Positions 51,406 to 60,326 of a stretch of 64,000 nucleotides of DNA are shown one piece after another. A program made the position numbers and the translations under genes. The notes beneath the pieces are model-generated. The model was not told the origin of the DNA, made no database searches, and saw only the letters and a list, made by a program, of their open reading frames with translations. Source of the stretch: Pedococcus bigeumensis (GTDB lineage: Bacteria > Actinomycetota > Actinomycetes > Actinomycetales > Dermatophilaceae); contig NZ_RCZM01000002.1 in NCBI RefSeq assembly GCF_006438965.1, positions 651,957 through 715,956 on the forward strand, written 5' to 3'. The number at the start of each line of letters is the position of its first letter. The first letter of the stretch is position 1.

Positions 51406-52431
51406 CTAGCTAGAGGCGCGCTCGACCAGTGAGGCGTCGAGCACGAGGTGCTCCGGGGCCGCGACGCCCCCGCTGCTGATCTGGGCGAGCAGCATGGTGG
51501 CCATCTCGCGACCCAGCTGCTCCATCGGCTGGTGCACCGTCGTGAGCGGAGGGTCGGACACGGCGGCGAGCGGCCCGTCGTCGAAGCCCACCAGGGCGAC
51601 GTCCGTGGGCACCTTGAGCCCGGCTTCGCGCAGCACCCGCAGGGCGCCGAGGGCCATCAGGTCACTGGCCGCGAAGACGGCGTCGATGTCGGGCCGCCGG
51701 TCCAGCAGGGTCCGCATGGCTGCCGCCCCGCTCGCCTCGCTGAAGTCGCCGACCTCGACGAGCGAGTCCTCGACCTCTCGACCGGCAGCCCTGAGGGCGT
51801 CCCGGTACCCGTCGAGGCGGTCGCGCCCAGCGATCATGTCCTGCGGCCCGGCGATCAGGGCGACGGCGCCACGTCCGCCGGAGACCAGGTGGGTCACCGC
51901 GTCGCGGGCTCCCCCGGTGTTGTCGACGTCGACATAGCTCATCCCGGCGAACTGTCCGGGACGTCCACACAGGACGATCGGCAGCCCGCGGCCCTGGATC
52001 CGGCTGGGCAGGGTGTCGGAGTCGTGGGCCGAGAGCATGAGCACGCCGTCGACGTGCTGCGGCGTGAGGTAGGTGTCCAGCCGGTCGACCTGCTCACGGG
52101 TCTGGGCCAGCGCGAGAACCAGCTGACGGGACGCATCGCCCACGACGGTGGTGATGCCGCGGACGACTCCGGCGAAGAAGGGCTCCCCGAAGATGCGCTC
52201 CTCGGGTTCGCTGATCACCAGGGCGATGGCCCCGGTGCGACGGGTCACCAACGCGCGTGCCGCCATGTTCGGCACGTAGCCCAGCTCGTCGACCGCCCGC
52301 ATGACGCGCACCCGGGTCCGTTCCGACACCTGCGGAGACCCGTTGACCACCCGCGAGACCGTGCCGCGACCCACGCCCGCCCGTGCCGCCACCTCTTCGA
52401 GCGTGGGCTGTCCGCCGGTGCTGTTGCTCAC
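51406..52431 (-). CDS. cebR: LacI-family regulator of cellobiose utilisation (CebR-like)
   Basis: The N-terminal helix-turn-helix PTLEEVAARAGVGRGTVSRVVNGSPQVSERTRVRVMRAVDELGYVPN with the hinge NMAARALVTRR is that of LacI proteins; a 270-residue periplasmic-binding-like sensor domain follows (AIALVISEPEERIFGEPFFAGVVRG to VALVGFDDGPLAAVSDPPLTTV). Location directly after bglC and the palindromic TGGGAGCG-type operators before cebE match CebR/CelR, which is released by cellobiose. Start GTG 52431, 18 bases after bglC; 341 residues. Confidence 0.88.
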   Translation of the reverse strand: MSNSTGGQPTLEEVAARAGVGRGTVSRVVNGSPQVSERTRVRVMRAVDELGYVPNMAARALVTRRTGAIALVISEPEERIFGEPFFAGVVRGITTVVGDASRQLVLALAQTREQVDRLDTYLTPQHVDGVLMLSAHDSDTLPSRIQGRGLPIVLCGRPGQFAGMSYVDVDNTGGARDAVTHLVSGGRGAVALIAGPQDMIAGRDRLDGYRDALRAAGREVEDSLVEVGDFSEASGAAAMRTLLDRRPDIDAVFAASDLMALGALRVLREAGLKVPTDVALVGFDDGPLAAVSDPPLTTVHQPMEQLGREMATMLLAQISSGGVAAPEHLVLDASLVERASS

Positions 52432-52449
52432 GAGCTGCGCCTCATGGGG

Positions 52450-53820
52450 TCAGTATTGCGTGCGGTCCCCGGCGAGGAACGCGGCATACCAGCGACCGCT
52501 GTCCTTGACCGTCCGCACCTGGGTCTCGAAGTCGACGTGCACGATGCCGAAACGCTTCGCATATCCCTCGGCCCACTCGAAGTTGTCCATCAGGGACCAC
52601 GCGAAGTAGCCCTGCAGTGGCACGCCGGCAGCAACCGCCCGACCTGCCGCCTCGAGGTGGCCAGCCAGGAAGTCGATCCGCAGCGGGTCGTGGACCAACC
52701 CGTCCGCGCTCAGCTCGTCGTCGAACGCCGCGCCGTTCTCGGTCATCACCAGCGGCAGGTCGCCGTAGTCCCGCGTCACCCGGGTGAGGATGTCGAACAG
52801 GCCGTCGGGGTCCACCTCCCAGCCCATCGCCGTCGTGGGCAGACCACGGTCGGCGAATTCGACCACGCCTGACCCGGGGAAGGCGCCCGGCCCCACGATG
52901 TGGCGGGTGTAGTAGTTCACGCCCAGGAAGTCGAGGGGGCTCGCGATCGTCCCGAGGTCGCCCTCCGCGACGAACCCGAGGTCGCTCACGTGCGCGACGT
53001 CCTCGACCACGTCCTTGGGGTAGGCCCCCCGCAGCACCGGGTCGAGGAACCAGCGGTTCGACAGCCCGTCGATGCGCCGGACCGCGTCGTCGACCCCGTG
53101 GCCGTCGTGGACGCCCGCTACCGGATAGAGGTTCAGGGTGATGCCGACCTGCGCGTCCGGCACCAGTTCGCGCAGCTGCTGGACCGCCAGCCCGTGTCCG
53201 AGCATGAGGTGGTGGGCCGCCGCGAGGGCGTCCGCGCCGTCGGCCCGTCCCGGGGCGTGCCGACCGCTGCCGTAGCCGAGGAAGGCCGAGCACCACGGCT
53301 CGTTGAGGGTGATGAAGTGCTTGACCCGGTCGCCGAGGGCATCGGCGACGTGCCCGGCATACTCCGCAAACCGGTATGCCGTGTCGCGGGCCGGCCAGCC
53401 GCCGGCATCTTCCAGCGTCTGCGGGAGGTCCCAGTGGTACAGGGTTGCCCACGGCGTGATGCCCTGCGCCAGCAGGGTGTCGACGAGCTGGTCGTAGAAG
53501 TCAATGCCCTCAGGGCTTGCCGGGCCCCTGCCGGTCGGCTGGATGCGCGGCCACGCGATGGAGAAGCGGTAGGCCTCGATCCCGAGCCGTGACATCAGGT
53601 CAACGTCGTCACCGAAGCGTTTGAAGTGCTCGACCGCGACGTCGCCGTTGTCCCCGTCGATGACACGCCCGGGGGTTGCGGCGAAGGTGTCCCAGATCGA
53701 TTGGCCCCTGCCGCCCTCGGCCGTGGCCCCCTCGATCTGGTAGCTCGACGTGGCCACGCCCCAGGCGAAGTCGGTCGGGAAGTCGTTGCGCGACAGTGAG
53801 TTGTGGATCGGCATGGTCAT
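52450..53820 (-). CDS. bglC: Family 1 glycoside hydrolase (intracellular beta-glucosidase), second copy
   Basis: The 456-residue enzyme has [51 protein letters not shown] with the acid/base Glu, [12 protein letters not shown], and [13 protein letters not shown] with the nucleophile Glu. It lacks a signal peptide. It overlaps the second permease gene by four bases (ATGA), so it should cleave cellobiose or cellotriose brought in by CebEFG. The start codon ATG 53820 is followed six bases later by a second ATG, which also reads in frame. Confidence 0.95.
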   Translation of the reverse strand: MTMPIHNSLSRNDFPTDFAWGVATSSYQIEGATAEGGRGQSIWDTFAATPGRVIDGDNGDVAVEHFKRFGDDVDLMSRLGIEAYRFSIAWPRIQPTGRGPASPEGIDFYDQLVDTLLAQGITPWATLYHWDLPQTLEDAGGWPARDTAYRFAEYAGHVADALGDRVKHFITLNEPWCSAFLGYGSGRHAPGRADGADALAAAHHLMLGHGLAVQQLRELVPDAQVGITLNLYPVAGVHDGHGVDDAVRRIDGLSNRWFLDPVLRGAYPKDVVEDVAHVSDLGFVAEGDLGTIASPLDFLGVNYYTRHIVGPGAFPGSGVVEFADRGLPTTAMGWEVDPDGLFDILTRVTRDYGDLPLVMTENGAAFDDELSADGLVHDPLRIDFLAGHLEAAGRAVAAGVPLQGYFAWSLMDNFEWAEGYAKRFGIVHVDFETQVRTVKDSGRWYAAFLAGDRTQY

Positions 53821-54749
53821 CCCTTGACTCCGCCCTGCATGATGCCGCCGATGATCTGGCGGCCGAACACGATGAACACGATGACGAGCGGCAGGGTCCC
53901 CAGAAGGGTGCCTGCCATGACCAGCGCCTGGTCGGTGTAGTAGCCGCCGGAAAGCCTCGACAGCGCCACCTGAACGGTGGGGTGTTCGGCGTCCAGGGTC
54001 AGGTAGGGCCACAGGAAGTCGTTCCAGCGCTCCATGAAGGTGAGCAGCCCGAGCACCGCCGCGGCCGGACGCAGGATCGGGAAGACGACCGAGAAGAAGA
54101 TCCGGAATGTCGACGCTCCATCGACGCGCGCCGCCTCGATGAGCTCGTTGGGGATCGCCTGCGCCGCATACTGCCGCATCATGAAGACCCCGAAGCCGCT
54201 GACGAGGAACGGCAGCAGCGCCGACGGGAGGGTACCCGCGAGACCGAGCTTGCCCATCAGCATGTAGAGCGGCACGAGGCCGAGCTGGACCGGGACCATC
54301 ATCGTGCCGATCACGATGAGCAGCAACGCATTTCGCCCGCGGAACCGCAACTTGGCAAAGGCGAAGCCGGCCAGGGCCGACAGCACGACGACCGATACGG
54401 TGGCGACGCCGGCAACGAGCACCGAGTTCACCATCGCCTGGCCGAACATCACGTCCTGGTTGTCGAACACCCGGGTGATGTTGGCGCCGAGCTGGTTCCC
54501 CGGAGTGAGCGGCGGCGGGGTCGAGGTGATGTCGCTGTTGGGCCGGGAAGCCATCACGACCATGTAGTAGAGCGGTCCGGCGGCGAGGAGCACCGAGATC
54601 GCGAGGCACAGGTAGATGAGCTTGCCCGCAGGGGTGGCTCCGGTGCTCTGCGCGGCCAGGCGAGCGAGCGATCGGGTGTGGCGCGCGCTCGGTGGCTTCG
54701 ACGGCGCGGCCACCGGTGGCACCACCGCAGGGATCTGGGTCTGGGTCAT
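53817..54749 (-). CDS. cebG: Carbohydrate ABC transporter permease (CebG-like)
   Basis: Six membrane helices in 310 residues, with an N-terminal 30-residue cytoplasmic tail ([18 protein letters not shown]). The EAA loop is [44 protein letters not shown], typical of MalG-type permeases. [16 protein letters not shown] is the conserved second-helix region. The gene is coupled to bglC and lies eight bases after cebF. It should form the transmembrane pair with CebF; the ATPase (usually MsiK) is not in the window. Confidence 0.92.
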   Translation of the reverse strand: MTQTQIPAVVPPVAAPSKPPSARHTRSLARLAAQSTGATPAGKLIYLCLAISVLLAAGPLYYMVVMASRPNSDITSTPPPLTPGNQLGANITRVFDNQDVMFGQAMVNSVLVAGVATVSVVVLSALAGFAFAKLRFRGRNALLLIVIGTMMVPVQLGLVPLYMLMGKLGLAGTLPSALLPFLVSGFGVFMMRQYAAQAIPNELIEAARVDGASTFRIFFSVVFPILRPAAAVLGLLTFMERWNDFLWPYLTLDAEHPTVQVALSRLSGGYYTDQALVMAGTLLGTLPLVIVFIVFGRQIIGGIMQGGVKG

Positions 54750-54756
54750 GTCCGCC

Positions 54757-55761
54757 TCACTCCGCCGACCGGATGCGGCGCAGCAGCAGGACGTTCACTG
54801 CCGAGAAGACCGCGATGAACAGGAAGAGCACCCAGGCGATCGTCGCGGCATACCCGAACCGTTGGCCGGTGAAGGCCTGCTGGACGAGGTACATCGCCGC
54901 GGTCTGGAACTGCGCGGTCGTGCCGCCGCCGATGGAGTTTGCTCCCGGGTTGAACAGCAGGGGTTCGGTGAACAGCTGGGTGCCACCGATCGTTGCCACC
55001 ACGGACACGAAGATCAGGGTCGGGCGCAGCATCGGCACGGTGATCGACCAGAAGGTGCGCCAGCCGTTGGCCCCGTCGATGCGGGCCGCCTCGTAGATCT
55101 CGACCGGCACCGACTGCAGAGCCGCCAGCAGGATCAGGGCGTTGTAGCCGGTCCAGCGCCAGTCCACCATCGTGGAGATCGCCAGCCAGGACGACCAGCG
55201 GTGGTCCTGCCAGGCGATGGGTTCGACCCCGACGTGGCCGAGCACCCAGTTGAACAGCCCGAAGTCGCGACTGAACATCAGCGTGAAGATGATCCCGACC
55301 GCCGCCACGGACGTGACGTTCGGGAGCAGGATGCCCATCCGCCAGGCAGTGGCACCCCGCAGCCTGGCGTTGAGCATCTGCGCCAGGACCATGGCCAGGA
55401 CGAGCTGCGGCACGGTCGCGATGACGAACATCGCGAAGGTGTTGAGCATCGCGTTCCAGAAGTCCTTGTCCTGCATCAGCTCGCTGTAGTTGCCGAGCCC
55501 GAGCCAGCCCTGGTCACCCGCCAGCAGGCTCCAGTCGTGCATCGACACCCACGCGGTGTAGACCAGTGGGAAGAACCCAAAGACGGCGAACAGCAGGAAG
55601 AACGGGGAGACCATGGCGTAGGGCGACAGCCGGGTGTCGGCCCGCCTGAGGCGCTGCCGCCAGCGCGGTGTCGAGCCCGGCGCTCCCGGCGCTCCCGGTG
55701 AGCCGGGTGCCCCGGGCGTGGCCGCGCTCGTGGCCTTGCCCGTCGGCGTCGTGGTGGTCAC
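54757..55761 (-). CDS. cebF: Carbohydrate ABC transporter permease (CebF-like)
   Basis: The 334-residue protein has a Pro/Gly/Ala-rich start (TPGAPGSPGAPGAPGSTP), then six helices: YAMVSPFFLLFAVFGFFPLVYTAW, NTFAMFVIATVPQLVLAMVLAQML and others. The EAA loop YEAARIDGANGWRTFWSITVPMLRPTLIFVSVVATIGGTQLF is of MalF type. It lies 104 bases downstream of cebE on the minus strand, with a hairpin-like intergenic segment, and upstream of cebG. Confidence 0.92.
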   Translation of the reverse strand: MTTTTPTGKATSAATPGAPGSPGAPGAPGSTPRWRQRLRRADTRLSPYAMVSPFFLLFAVFGFFPLVYTAWVSMHDWSLLAGDQGWLGLGNYSELMQDKDFWNAMLNTFAMFVIATVPQLVLAMVLAQMLNARLRGATAWRMGILLPNVTSVAAVGIIFTLMFSRDFGLFNWVLGHVGVEPIAWQDHRWSSWLAISTMVDWRWTGYNALILLAALQSVPVEIYEAARIDGANGWRTFWSITVPMLRPTLIFVSVVATIGGTQLFTEPLLFNPGANSIGGGTTAQFQTAAMYLVQQAFTGQRFGYAATIAWVLFLFIAVFSAVNVLLLRRIRSAE

Positions 55762-55865
55762 GGTGCTCCCTGTGGTGTGGTCGGCGAGGTGGTGCTCGCT
55801 GGTGACGCTCGGGTGCCGGCCGCGAGAAACGCCGGCACCCGAGCGCGGTCAGGTGGTCCGCTGGG

Positions 55866-57161
55866 CTACTTGGCGGCCTTCTGGGCCGCCGCGAGGGCCT
55901 CGGCCCACCCTGCTGCCGTGGTGCGCTGTCCGCCTTCGACGGATCGCAGGGCGTTCTCGACAGCATCCCGCACCGGCTGGTTCTTCGCACCGAGGTAGAC
56001 CGGCTTCAGGTTGGCCGCTCCGGCGACGAACAGCTCACCGACCGGCGCGTTGTTGAAGTAGTCGTTCTTCGCGTCCTTCAGGGCCGCTTCGGTGTAGAGC
56101 TTGGGGTTCGACGGGAGGTTGCCCGCCGCCTTGAACGCCGCCAGCTGGCTCTCACCGGTGGTGAGGAACTTGGCGAGCTCGACGGCTTCCTTCTGGTGCT
56201 TGCTCTGCGTCGGGACTCCCAGCCAGGAGCCACCCCAGTTGCCACCACCGCCGGGGACCGTCGTGATGTCCCACTTGCCGGTGTTCTCGGCGCCCGCCTG
56301 GTCCTTGATGTAGCCGGTCATCCACGCGGGGCAGGCCAGGGTGGCGAACGAACCGTTCTTGAACCCGGCGTTCCACTCCGGCGAGAACGCCTTGAGCTTG
56401 GCCGACAGGCCGGTGCTGACCATCTTCAGCGACTCGTCCCACGCCGACTTCACGGCGGGGTTGCTGTCGATGACGAGCTTGTCGCTCCGGTCGAAGTAGG
56501 TGTGGTCGCCGGACTGCATGAGGATCGAGTTGTAGGTGTTGGTGGCGCTGTCGACGAAGTGCGACTTCGCGTCCTTGATGCCGGCCTGGTACTGCTGGCC
56601 GGTCGCGATGTAGGCATCCCAGGTGGGCCAGAGCTTGCCGACCTCCACCCGGTCGGTCGGGAGGCCGGCCTTCTCGAAGAGGTCCTTGCGGTAGCACATG
56701 GCCAGGCCACCGACGTCGGTGCCGAGACCGATGGTGGTCGCACCGTCTGCGGTGGTGGCGTTGGCGTACTTCCAGGGCAGCCAGTTGTCCTTGAGCTCGT
56801 TGCTGCCGTACTTCTGCAGGTTCACGAACTTGTCGGCGCTCTGGAGGAAGTTGACGACCTGCCCCTCCTCGATGGCGACGACGTCGCCAGCACCGGAACC
56901 GGCCGCGATCCGCTGGATGAGCTGGGTGTTGTACTTGCCCAGGTCACCCTCGGCGGTCTCGACGACCGTGACGGTGGGGTGGTCCTTCATGTACTGCTTG
57001 TACAGGTCCGTGTAGCCGAACTTGCCGAACGTGCTCACCCGCAGCGTGACCTTCTCGCCGGATGAGGTGGAGCCGCCGCCGTCGCCGCCGCACGCGGCGG
57101 TGAGGGCGGCCGTAGCGATCATTGCGGCTGCGGGAACCAGCCAGCGAGAACGTGAGTGCAC
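55866..57161 (-). CDS. cebE: Extracellular solute-binding lipoprotein of cellobiose ABC transporter (CebE-like)
   Basis: A lipoprotein signal (AAAMIATAALTAAC, lipobox with Cys near residue 24) precedes a mature family 1 solute-binding domain: VTLRVSTFGKFGYTDLYKQYMKDHPTVTVVETAEGDLGKYNTQLIQRIAAGSGAGDVVAIEEGQ. WDITTVPGGGGNWGGSWLGVPTQSKHQKEAVELAKFLTTGESQ is typical of oligosaccharide binders. 431 residues. It is the first gene of cebE-cebF-cebG-bglC, with CebR-type operators just upstream. Confidence 0.92.
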   Translation of the reverse strand: MHSRSRWLVPAAAMIATAALTAACGGDGGGSTSSGEKVTLRVSTFGKFGYTDLYKQYMKDHPTVTVVETAEGDLGKYNTQLIQRIAAGSGAGDVVAIEEGQVVNFLQSADKFVNLQKYGSNELKDNWLPWKYANATTADGATTIGLGTDVGGLAMCYRKDLFEKAGLPTDRVEVGKLWPTWDAYIATGQQYQAGIKDAKSHFVDSATNTYNSILMQSGDHTYFDRSDKLVIDSNPAVKSAWDESLKMVSTGLSAKLKAFSPEWNAGFKNGSFATLACPAWMTGYIKDQAGAENTGKWDITTVPGGGGNWGGSWLGVPTQSKHQKEAVELAKFLTTGESQLAAFKAAGNLPSNPKLYTEAALKDAKNDYFNNAPVGELFVAGAANLKPVYLGAKNQPVRDAVENALRSVEGGQRTTAAGWAEALAAAQKAAK

Positions 57162-57188
57162 CGTTGCACCTTTCGTCGGGCCCCCTTA

Positions 57189-57202
57189 TGGGAGCGCTCC
57201 CG
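57189..57202 (-). promoter_or_regulatory. CebR/CelR-type operator 1
   Basis: TGGGAGCGCTCCCG has the perfect palindromic core GGGAGCGCTCCC, the known CebR/CelR box with one end base different. It is 28 bases before cebE, inside the leader or promoter. Confidence 0.8.
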
Positions 57203-57243
57203 AACAGAGTGGGACCGAGTCCGCGGTCGGGTCAAGAGTTCCG

Positions 57244-57257
57244 TGGGAGCGTTCTCA
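57244..57257 (-). promoter_or_regulatory. CebR/CelR-type operator 2 (degenerate)
   Basis: TGGGAGCGTTCTCA matches the operator at 12 of 14 positions. Its centre is 55 bases from that of operator 1, a spacing of about five helical turns that would suit DNA looping or two-dimer binding. Confidence 0.6.
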
Positions 57258-57313
57258 TTTCGTGACCTTCTCGTGACCTTTGGTATGCCGCGTGCTCACT
57301 CCGGCGCGCGGAG

Positions 57314-58171
57314 TCACCCCTGCAGCTGGGCCGCCACCGCGACAGCGAAGCGTTCCACCGACCCCGGGGCGGTCCGCAGGAAGAGATCGGGCTCGATCAG
57401 CTCGAGCTCCATCAGGGTCGGCTGGCCCGTCACGTCGAGGAGGTCGACACGGGCGTAGACGAGCTCGTCGGGCGCCATCGCCATCGCCATGGTGGCCACC
57501 TCGAGCTCCTCGGACGTGGGCTCGTGGTCCTCCTCGGAGCCACCGTGCATCGCCTGGACGCGGTAGTCGCCGGGCTTGGGGACCTTGCGCACCGCGTGCG
57601 AGAAGGTGCCACCGAAGAAGAACAACGACGTCTCCCCCAGCTCCACACTGGGTGCGTAGGCCTGGACGATCGTGTCGCCGGCCTCGACCAGTCGGCTCAG
57701 GTGGTCCGCGGTCTCCGGCGAGATGGCTGGACCCTTGAGCGCTCCCCGGGCGCCCCCATCGACGGCCGGCTTGATCACGACCTCGCCCCACCCCGTGGCC
57801 AGCATCCGCTCGACGGGGCGCGCCGCCCCCTTCGCGAGGGCGAGACTGGGCAGCACCGGTATGCCAGCCTCCCCCAGCTGTGCGAGGTAGCCCTTGTGGG
57901 AGTTCCAACGTATGACCTTGGGGCTGTTGATGATTCGTGACGCGGAGTCGACCCGGTCCGCCCAGTCGAGGAACTCCTCGAGACGGTCGAAGTAGTCCCA
58001 GGTCGAGCGGATCACGACGAGGTCGAACGACGCCCAGTCGACCTCGTCGTGCCAGACGACGACCTCCGCCTCGAAGCCCATGTCGCGCAGCACCGCAGCG
58101 ATCTGCGGGGGCTCGGGGTCGAGGTACGACGGGTCGGACCAGGTGCACAGGGCGATGCGGCGCGTCGTCAC
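57314..58171 (-). CDS. ATP-grasp-fold protein
   Basis: The 285-residue protein shows ATP-grasp order: IALCTWSDPSYLDPEPPQIAAVLRDMGFEAEVVVWHDEVDWASFDLVVIRSTWDYFDRLEEF, then RIINSPKVIRWNSHKGYLAQLGEAGIPVLPSLAL (Lys for ATP), WGEVVIKPAVDGGARGA and finally YARVDLLDVTGQPTLMELELIEPDLFL with the Asp/Glu-Asn-type metal positions (L-E-L-I-E-P). It resembles DcsG-like cyclo-ligase or RimK/glutathione-synthetase relatives. The substrate is unknown. It begins with ATG or GTG near 58171; it is between ceb and the DUF4097 pair. Confidence 0.8.
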   Translation of the reverse strand: MTTRRIALCTWSDPSYLDPEPPQIAAVLRDMGFEAEVVVWHDEVDWASFDLVVIRSTWDYFDRLEEFLDWADRVDSASRIINSPKVIRWNSHKGYLAQLGEAGIPVLPSLALAKGAARPVERMLATGWGEVVIKPAVDGGARGALKGPAISPETADHLSRLVEAGDTIVQAYAPSVELGETSLFFFGGTFSHAVRKVPKPGDYRVQAMHGGSEEDHEPTSEELEVATMAMAMAPDELVYARVDLLDVTGQPTLMELELIEPDLFLRTAPGSVERFAVAVAAQLQG

Positions 58172-58240
58172 ACACGGATTGTTTCAGGCGCAGCGCCGGC
58201 TCAGCAGGGGGCGCGCCCGGGGACTTGCCCACGCGGCATT

Positions 58241-58280
58241 CGCGATATAACGTGAGTCTCGACACGCGATATAGCGCGAG
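58241..58280 (+). promoter_or_regulatory. Two direct copies of CGCGATATARCGYGAG, probable PadR operators
   Basis: CGCGATATAACGTGAG (58241-58256) and CGCGATATAGCGCGAG (58265-58280) are 24 bases apart, before the DUF4097-PadR pair. Each contains an imperfect palindrome CGCnATATnGCG. The second ends 25 bases before the ATG 58306, close to the AAAGGA ribosome site. A PadR protein encoded in the same operon is the obvious binder. Confidence 0.55.
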
Positions 58281-58305
58281 ATGAAGAACAGCGAAAGGAC
58301 ATCCC

Positions 58306-59145
58306 ATGAGCGAGGAATGGTCGATCGACACCGCCAGGGTGCTCGACATCGGTGGCGACGGTGAGCGGGTCCGCCGGCTCAGCGTGGCGATCGTCGGCGG
58401 TCGGGTCGACGTCGTGACCCACACCGACTCCCCCACCGCCCGCGTCGAGATCGCCAAGGTCGAGGGCATGCCTCTCAAGGTCGTCTGGGACGGGTCGAAG
58501 CTCAAGATCACCCACGGCGTGGACTCCACCCGGATCCTGGACAAGGTGCGCCAGGCCTTCGACGGCCTCGACCGCAACCGGGTCGCCCTCAGCATCTCGA
58601 TCCCCGAGGACGCCGAGACCACGGTCAGCACCGTCAGCGCCAGCGGACTCCTCGCCGGTATGCGGTCGGGCGCCAGGGCCAACACCGTCTCCGGCTCGAT
58701 CACCATCGACGACATCGTCGGGGCGGTCGACGTCAACACCGTCAGCGGTGAGGTGGAGTGCGGCAACGTGCGTGGTCCGCTCAAGGTGCACTCGGTCTCG
58801 GGCGCGGTGACCGCCCAGCACAGCGACGTGCCCGAGGTGAGCATCAGCACGGTCAGCGGCGATGTCGCCCTCGACCTGGTCAACGGTGCCGCCACCATCA
58901 AGTCCAACTCCGTCTCCGGTGACGTGACCGTCCGCGCCCCGCACGGTGGCTACGACGTCCAGGTCAACACCGCTTCGGGCCAGGTCGTCATCGACGGCCA
59001 CACCATCGACAAGCACTCGCGCCAGTCCGGCAACCGGCTCACCGAGGGTGACGGCAGCCTGCGGCTGAAGGCGAATGCCGTGTCCGGCAACGTCGTGGTC
59101 CTCAAGGCCAGCCCCGCGGCGCCGGTGGACGAGGCGTCCGCATGA
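58306..59145 (+). CDS. DUF4097-family beta-strand repeat protein
   Basis: The 279-residue protein has a repeated pattern of strands beginning with S-G: TVSGSITIDDIVGAVDVNTVSGEVECGNVRGPLKVHSVSGAVTAQHSDVPEVSISTVSGDVALDLVNGAATIKSNSVSGDVTVRAPHGG; seven or more copies of V-S-G-x-V spaced 15-22 residues. This is the right-handed parallel beta-helix called DUF4097. It has no signal peptide or membrane helix and seems cytoplasmic. AAAGGA precedes the ATG 58306. It is translationally coupled to the PadR gene (four-base overlap), suggesting a joint role; the function is unknown. Confidence 0.88.
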   Translation: MSEEWSIDTARVLDIGGDGERVRRLSVAIVGGRVDVVTHTDSPTARVEIAKVEGMPLKVVWDGSKLKITHGVDSTRILDKVRQAFDGLDRNRVALSISIPEDAETTVSTVSASGLLAGMRSGARANTVSGSITIDDIVGAVDVNTVSGEVECGNVRGPLKVHSVSGAVTAQHSDVPEVSISTVSGDVALDLVNGAATIKSNSVSGDVTVRAPHGGYDVQVNTASGQVVIDGHTIDKHSRQSGNRLTEGDGSLRLKANAVSGNVVVLKASPAAPVDEASA

Positions 59146-59747
59146 GCCCCGTCTTCGCGCACGGGCAGCTCCGGCTCTACCTGCTGGCTCTCCTGAACGA
59201 GGGCCCGCGGCACGGCTACGAGGTCATCCAGGACCTCGAGCACCGGTTCAACGGGCTTTACACCCCCAGCGCCGGGACCGTCTACCCACGGCTGGCCAAG
59301 CTCGAGGAGGAAGGGCTGGTCGAGCGGTCCGATGAGGGACGCAAGGCGATCTACCGGATCACCGACGCCGGTCGCGAGGAGGTGCGAGCGCGCCAGGACG
59401 ACCTGTCCAGCCTCGAGTCCGACCTCGACCTGTCGGTGCGCGAGCTCGCCGAGCAGGTCCGTTCCCGGGTCCGCGGCCAGACCAAGGACCTGCGCGCGGA
59501 GCTCAAGGCTGCCGCGCAGGAGGCCAGGCGGACCGCGACACCGGTCGGCGGGCCCGAGCCCTGGAATGGCTGGAAGGGCAGTGACCCCAAGGCAATTCGC
59601 GACCTTGAGCAAGCTGTTGCCGAGCTGCGCTCCGAGGCGCGGGGCGCGTGGAAGCGGCACGGGCTCACGAGCGACCAGAGCCGGGAGATCATCGAGATCC
59701 TCAGCGAGGCGACGGGCCGGATCCGCGACGTGATCACCCGTCGCTGA
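59142..59747 (+). CDS. PadR-family transcriptional regulator
   Basis: FAHGQLRLYLLALLNEGPRHGYEVIQDLEHRFNGLYTPSAGTVYPRLAKLEEEGLVERSDEGRKAIYRITDAGREEV is the PadR winged helix-turn-helix, complete with the wing and a C-terminal helix. The next 110 residues are a charged coiled-coil-like extension (DLDLSVRELAEQVRSRVRGQTKDLRAELKAAAQEARR, DLEQAVAELRSEARGAWKRHG), longer than in PadR itself. It is likely to repress its own operon through the operators at 58241-58280. 201 residues; overlaps the DUF4097 gene. Confidence 0.9.
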   Translation: MSPVFAHGQLRLYLLALLNEGPRHGYEVIQDLEHRFNGLYTPSAGTVYPRLAKLEEEGLVERSDEGRKAIYRITDAGREEVRARQDDLSSLESDLDLSVRELAEQVRSRVRGQTKDLRAELKAAAQEARRTATPVGGPEPWNGWKGSDPKAIRDLEQAVAELRSEARGAWKRHGLTSDQSREIIEILSEATGRIRDVITRR

Positions 59748-59782
59748 GCTGACGCGCCCCCGCCGCCCGTCAGCCCCGTTGG

Positions 59783-60259
59783 TCAACCCCTGGCGATGAG
59801 GGTGCCCGCGGCCTTGTCGTGCAGGCCGCGGCCGTCCTTGTCCCAGAACAGCGCCGGCAGGAACAGGCAGAGCAGGACGGTGCGCACCAGCACCTGGAAC
59901 GGCCGCGCCCGCTGGCCGTCCAGGGACAGCACGCGCAGGCCGACGATGCGGTGGCCGAGGGTGTAGCCGGTGGTGCTCAGCAGGAGCAGGTTCTCCAGCG
60001 CGAACAGCGCCAGCAGGATGGTGGTGTCCCCACGGGAGGCCACCCCCGCGAACGGCAGCGGCACGCTGAACAACGCGGCCGCGATCAGCTGGCAGGCGGT
60101 CCAGTCGATGATCGCCCCGAGCAGGCGGCGCCCGAACCGGGCCATCGAACCGGCGCCGTCACGCGGCATACCCAACCGCTCACCGGGGTATGCCGAGGGC
60201 GCACCCGAGCGCGAACCCGGCCCCTCGAGCCACGAACCGATGTCCTTGCGGTCGACCAC
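59783..60259 (-). CDS. RDD-family membrane protein
   Basis: The 158-residue protein has the RDD signature: residues 38-50 (ARFGRRLLGAIID, R-R..-D) and a second helix AACQL-like, LLALFALENLLLLSTTGYTLGHRIVGLRVLSLDG and PFQVLVRTVLLCLFLPALFWDKDGRGLHDKAAGT near the C-terminus. Three membrane helices are expected. Substrate or role is unknown, though some RDD proteins affect salt tolerance. TAGGCT precedes GTG 60259 by six bases. It is divergent from glnA; its upstream DNA contains the GlnR box. Confidence 0.88.
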   Translation of the reverse strand: MVDRKDIGSWLEGPGSRSGAPSAYPGERLGMPRDGAGSMARFGRRLLGAIIDWTACQLIAAALFSVPLPFAGVASRGDTTILLALFALENLLLLSTTGYTLGHRIVGLRVLSLDGQRARPFQVLVRTVLLCLFLPALFWDKDGRGLHDKAAGTLIARG

Positions 60260-60278
60260 GAGGAAAGCCTATGTGGGC

Positions 60279-60294
60279 GTAACACCCGCGAAAC
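60279..60294. promoter_or_regulatory. GlnR-type box upstream of glnA
   Basis: GTAAC-ACCCGC-GAAAC fits the GlnR half-site pair gTnAc-n6-GaAAc exactly. It lies 127 bases before the glnA start codon and 20 before the RDD gene. Confidence 0.7.
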
Positions 60295-60326
60295 ATTCGG
60301 GTCATGGGTGGGTAATCCCCAGCCGT

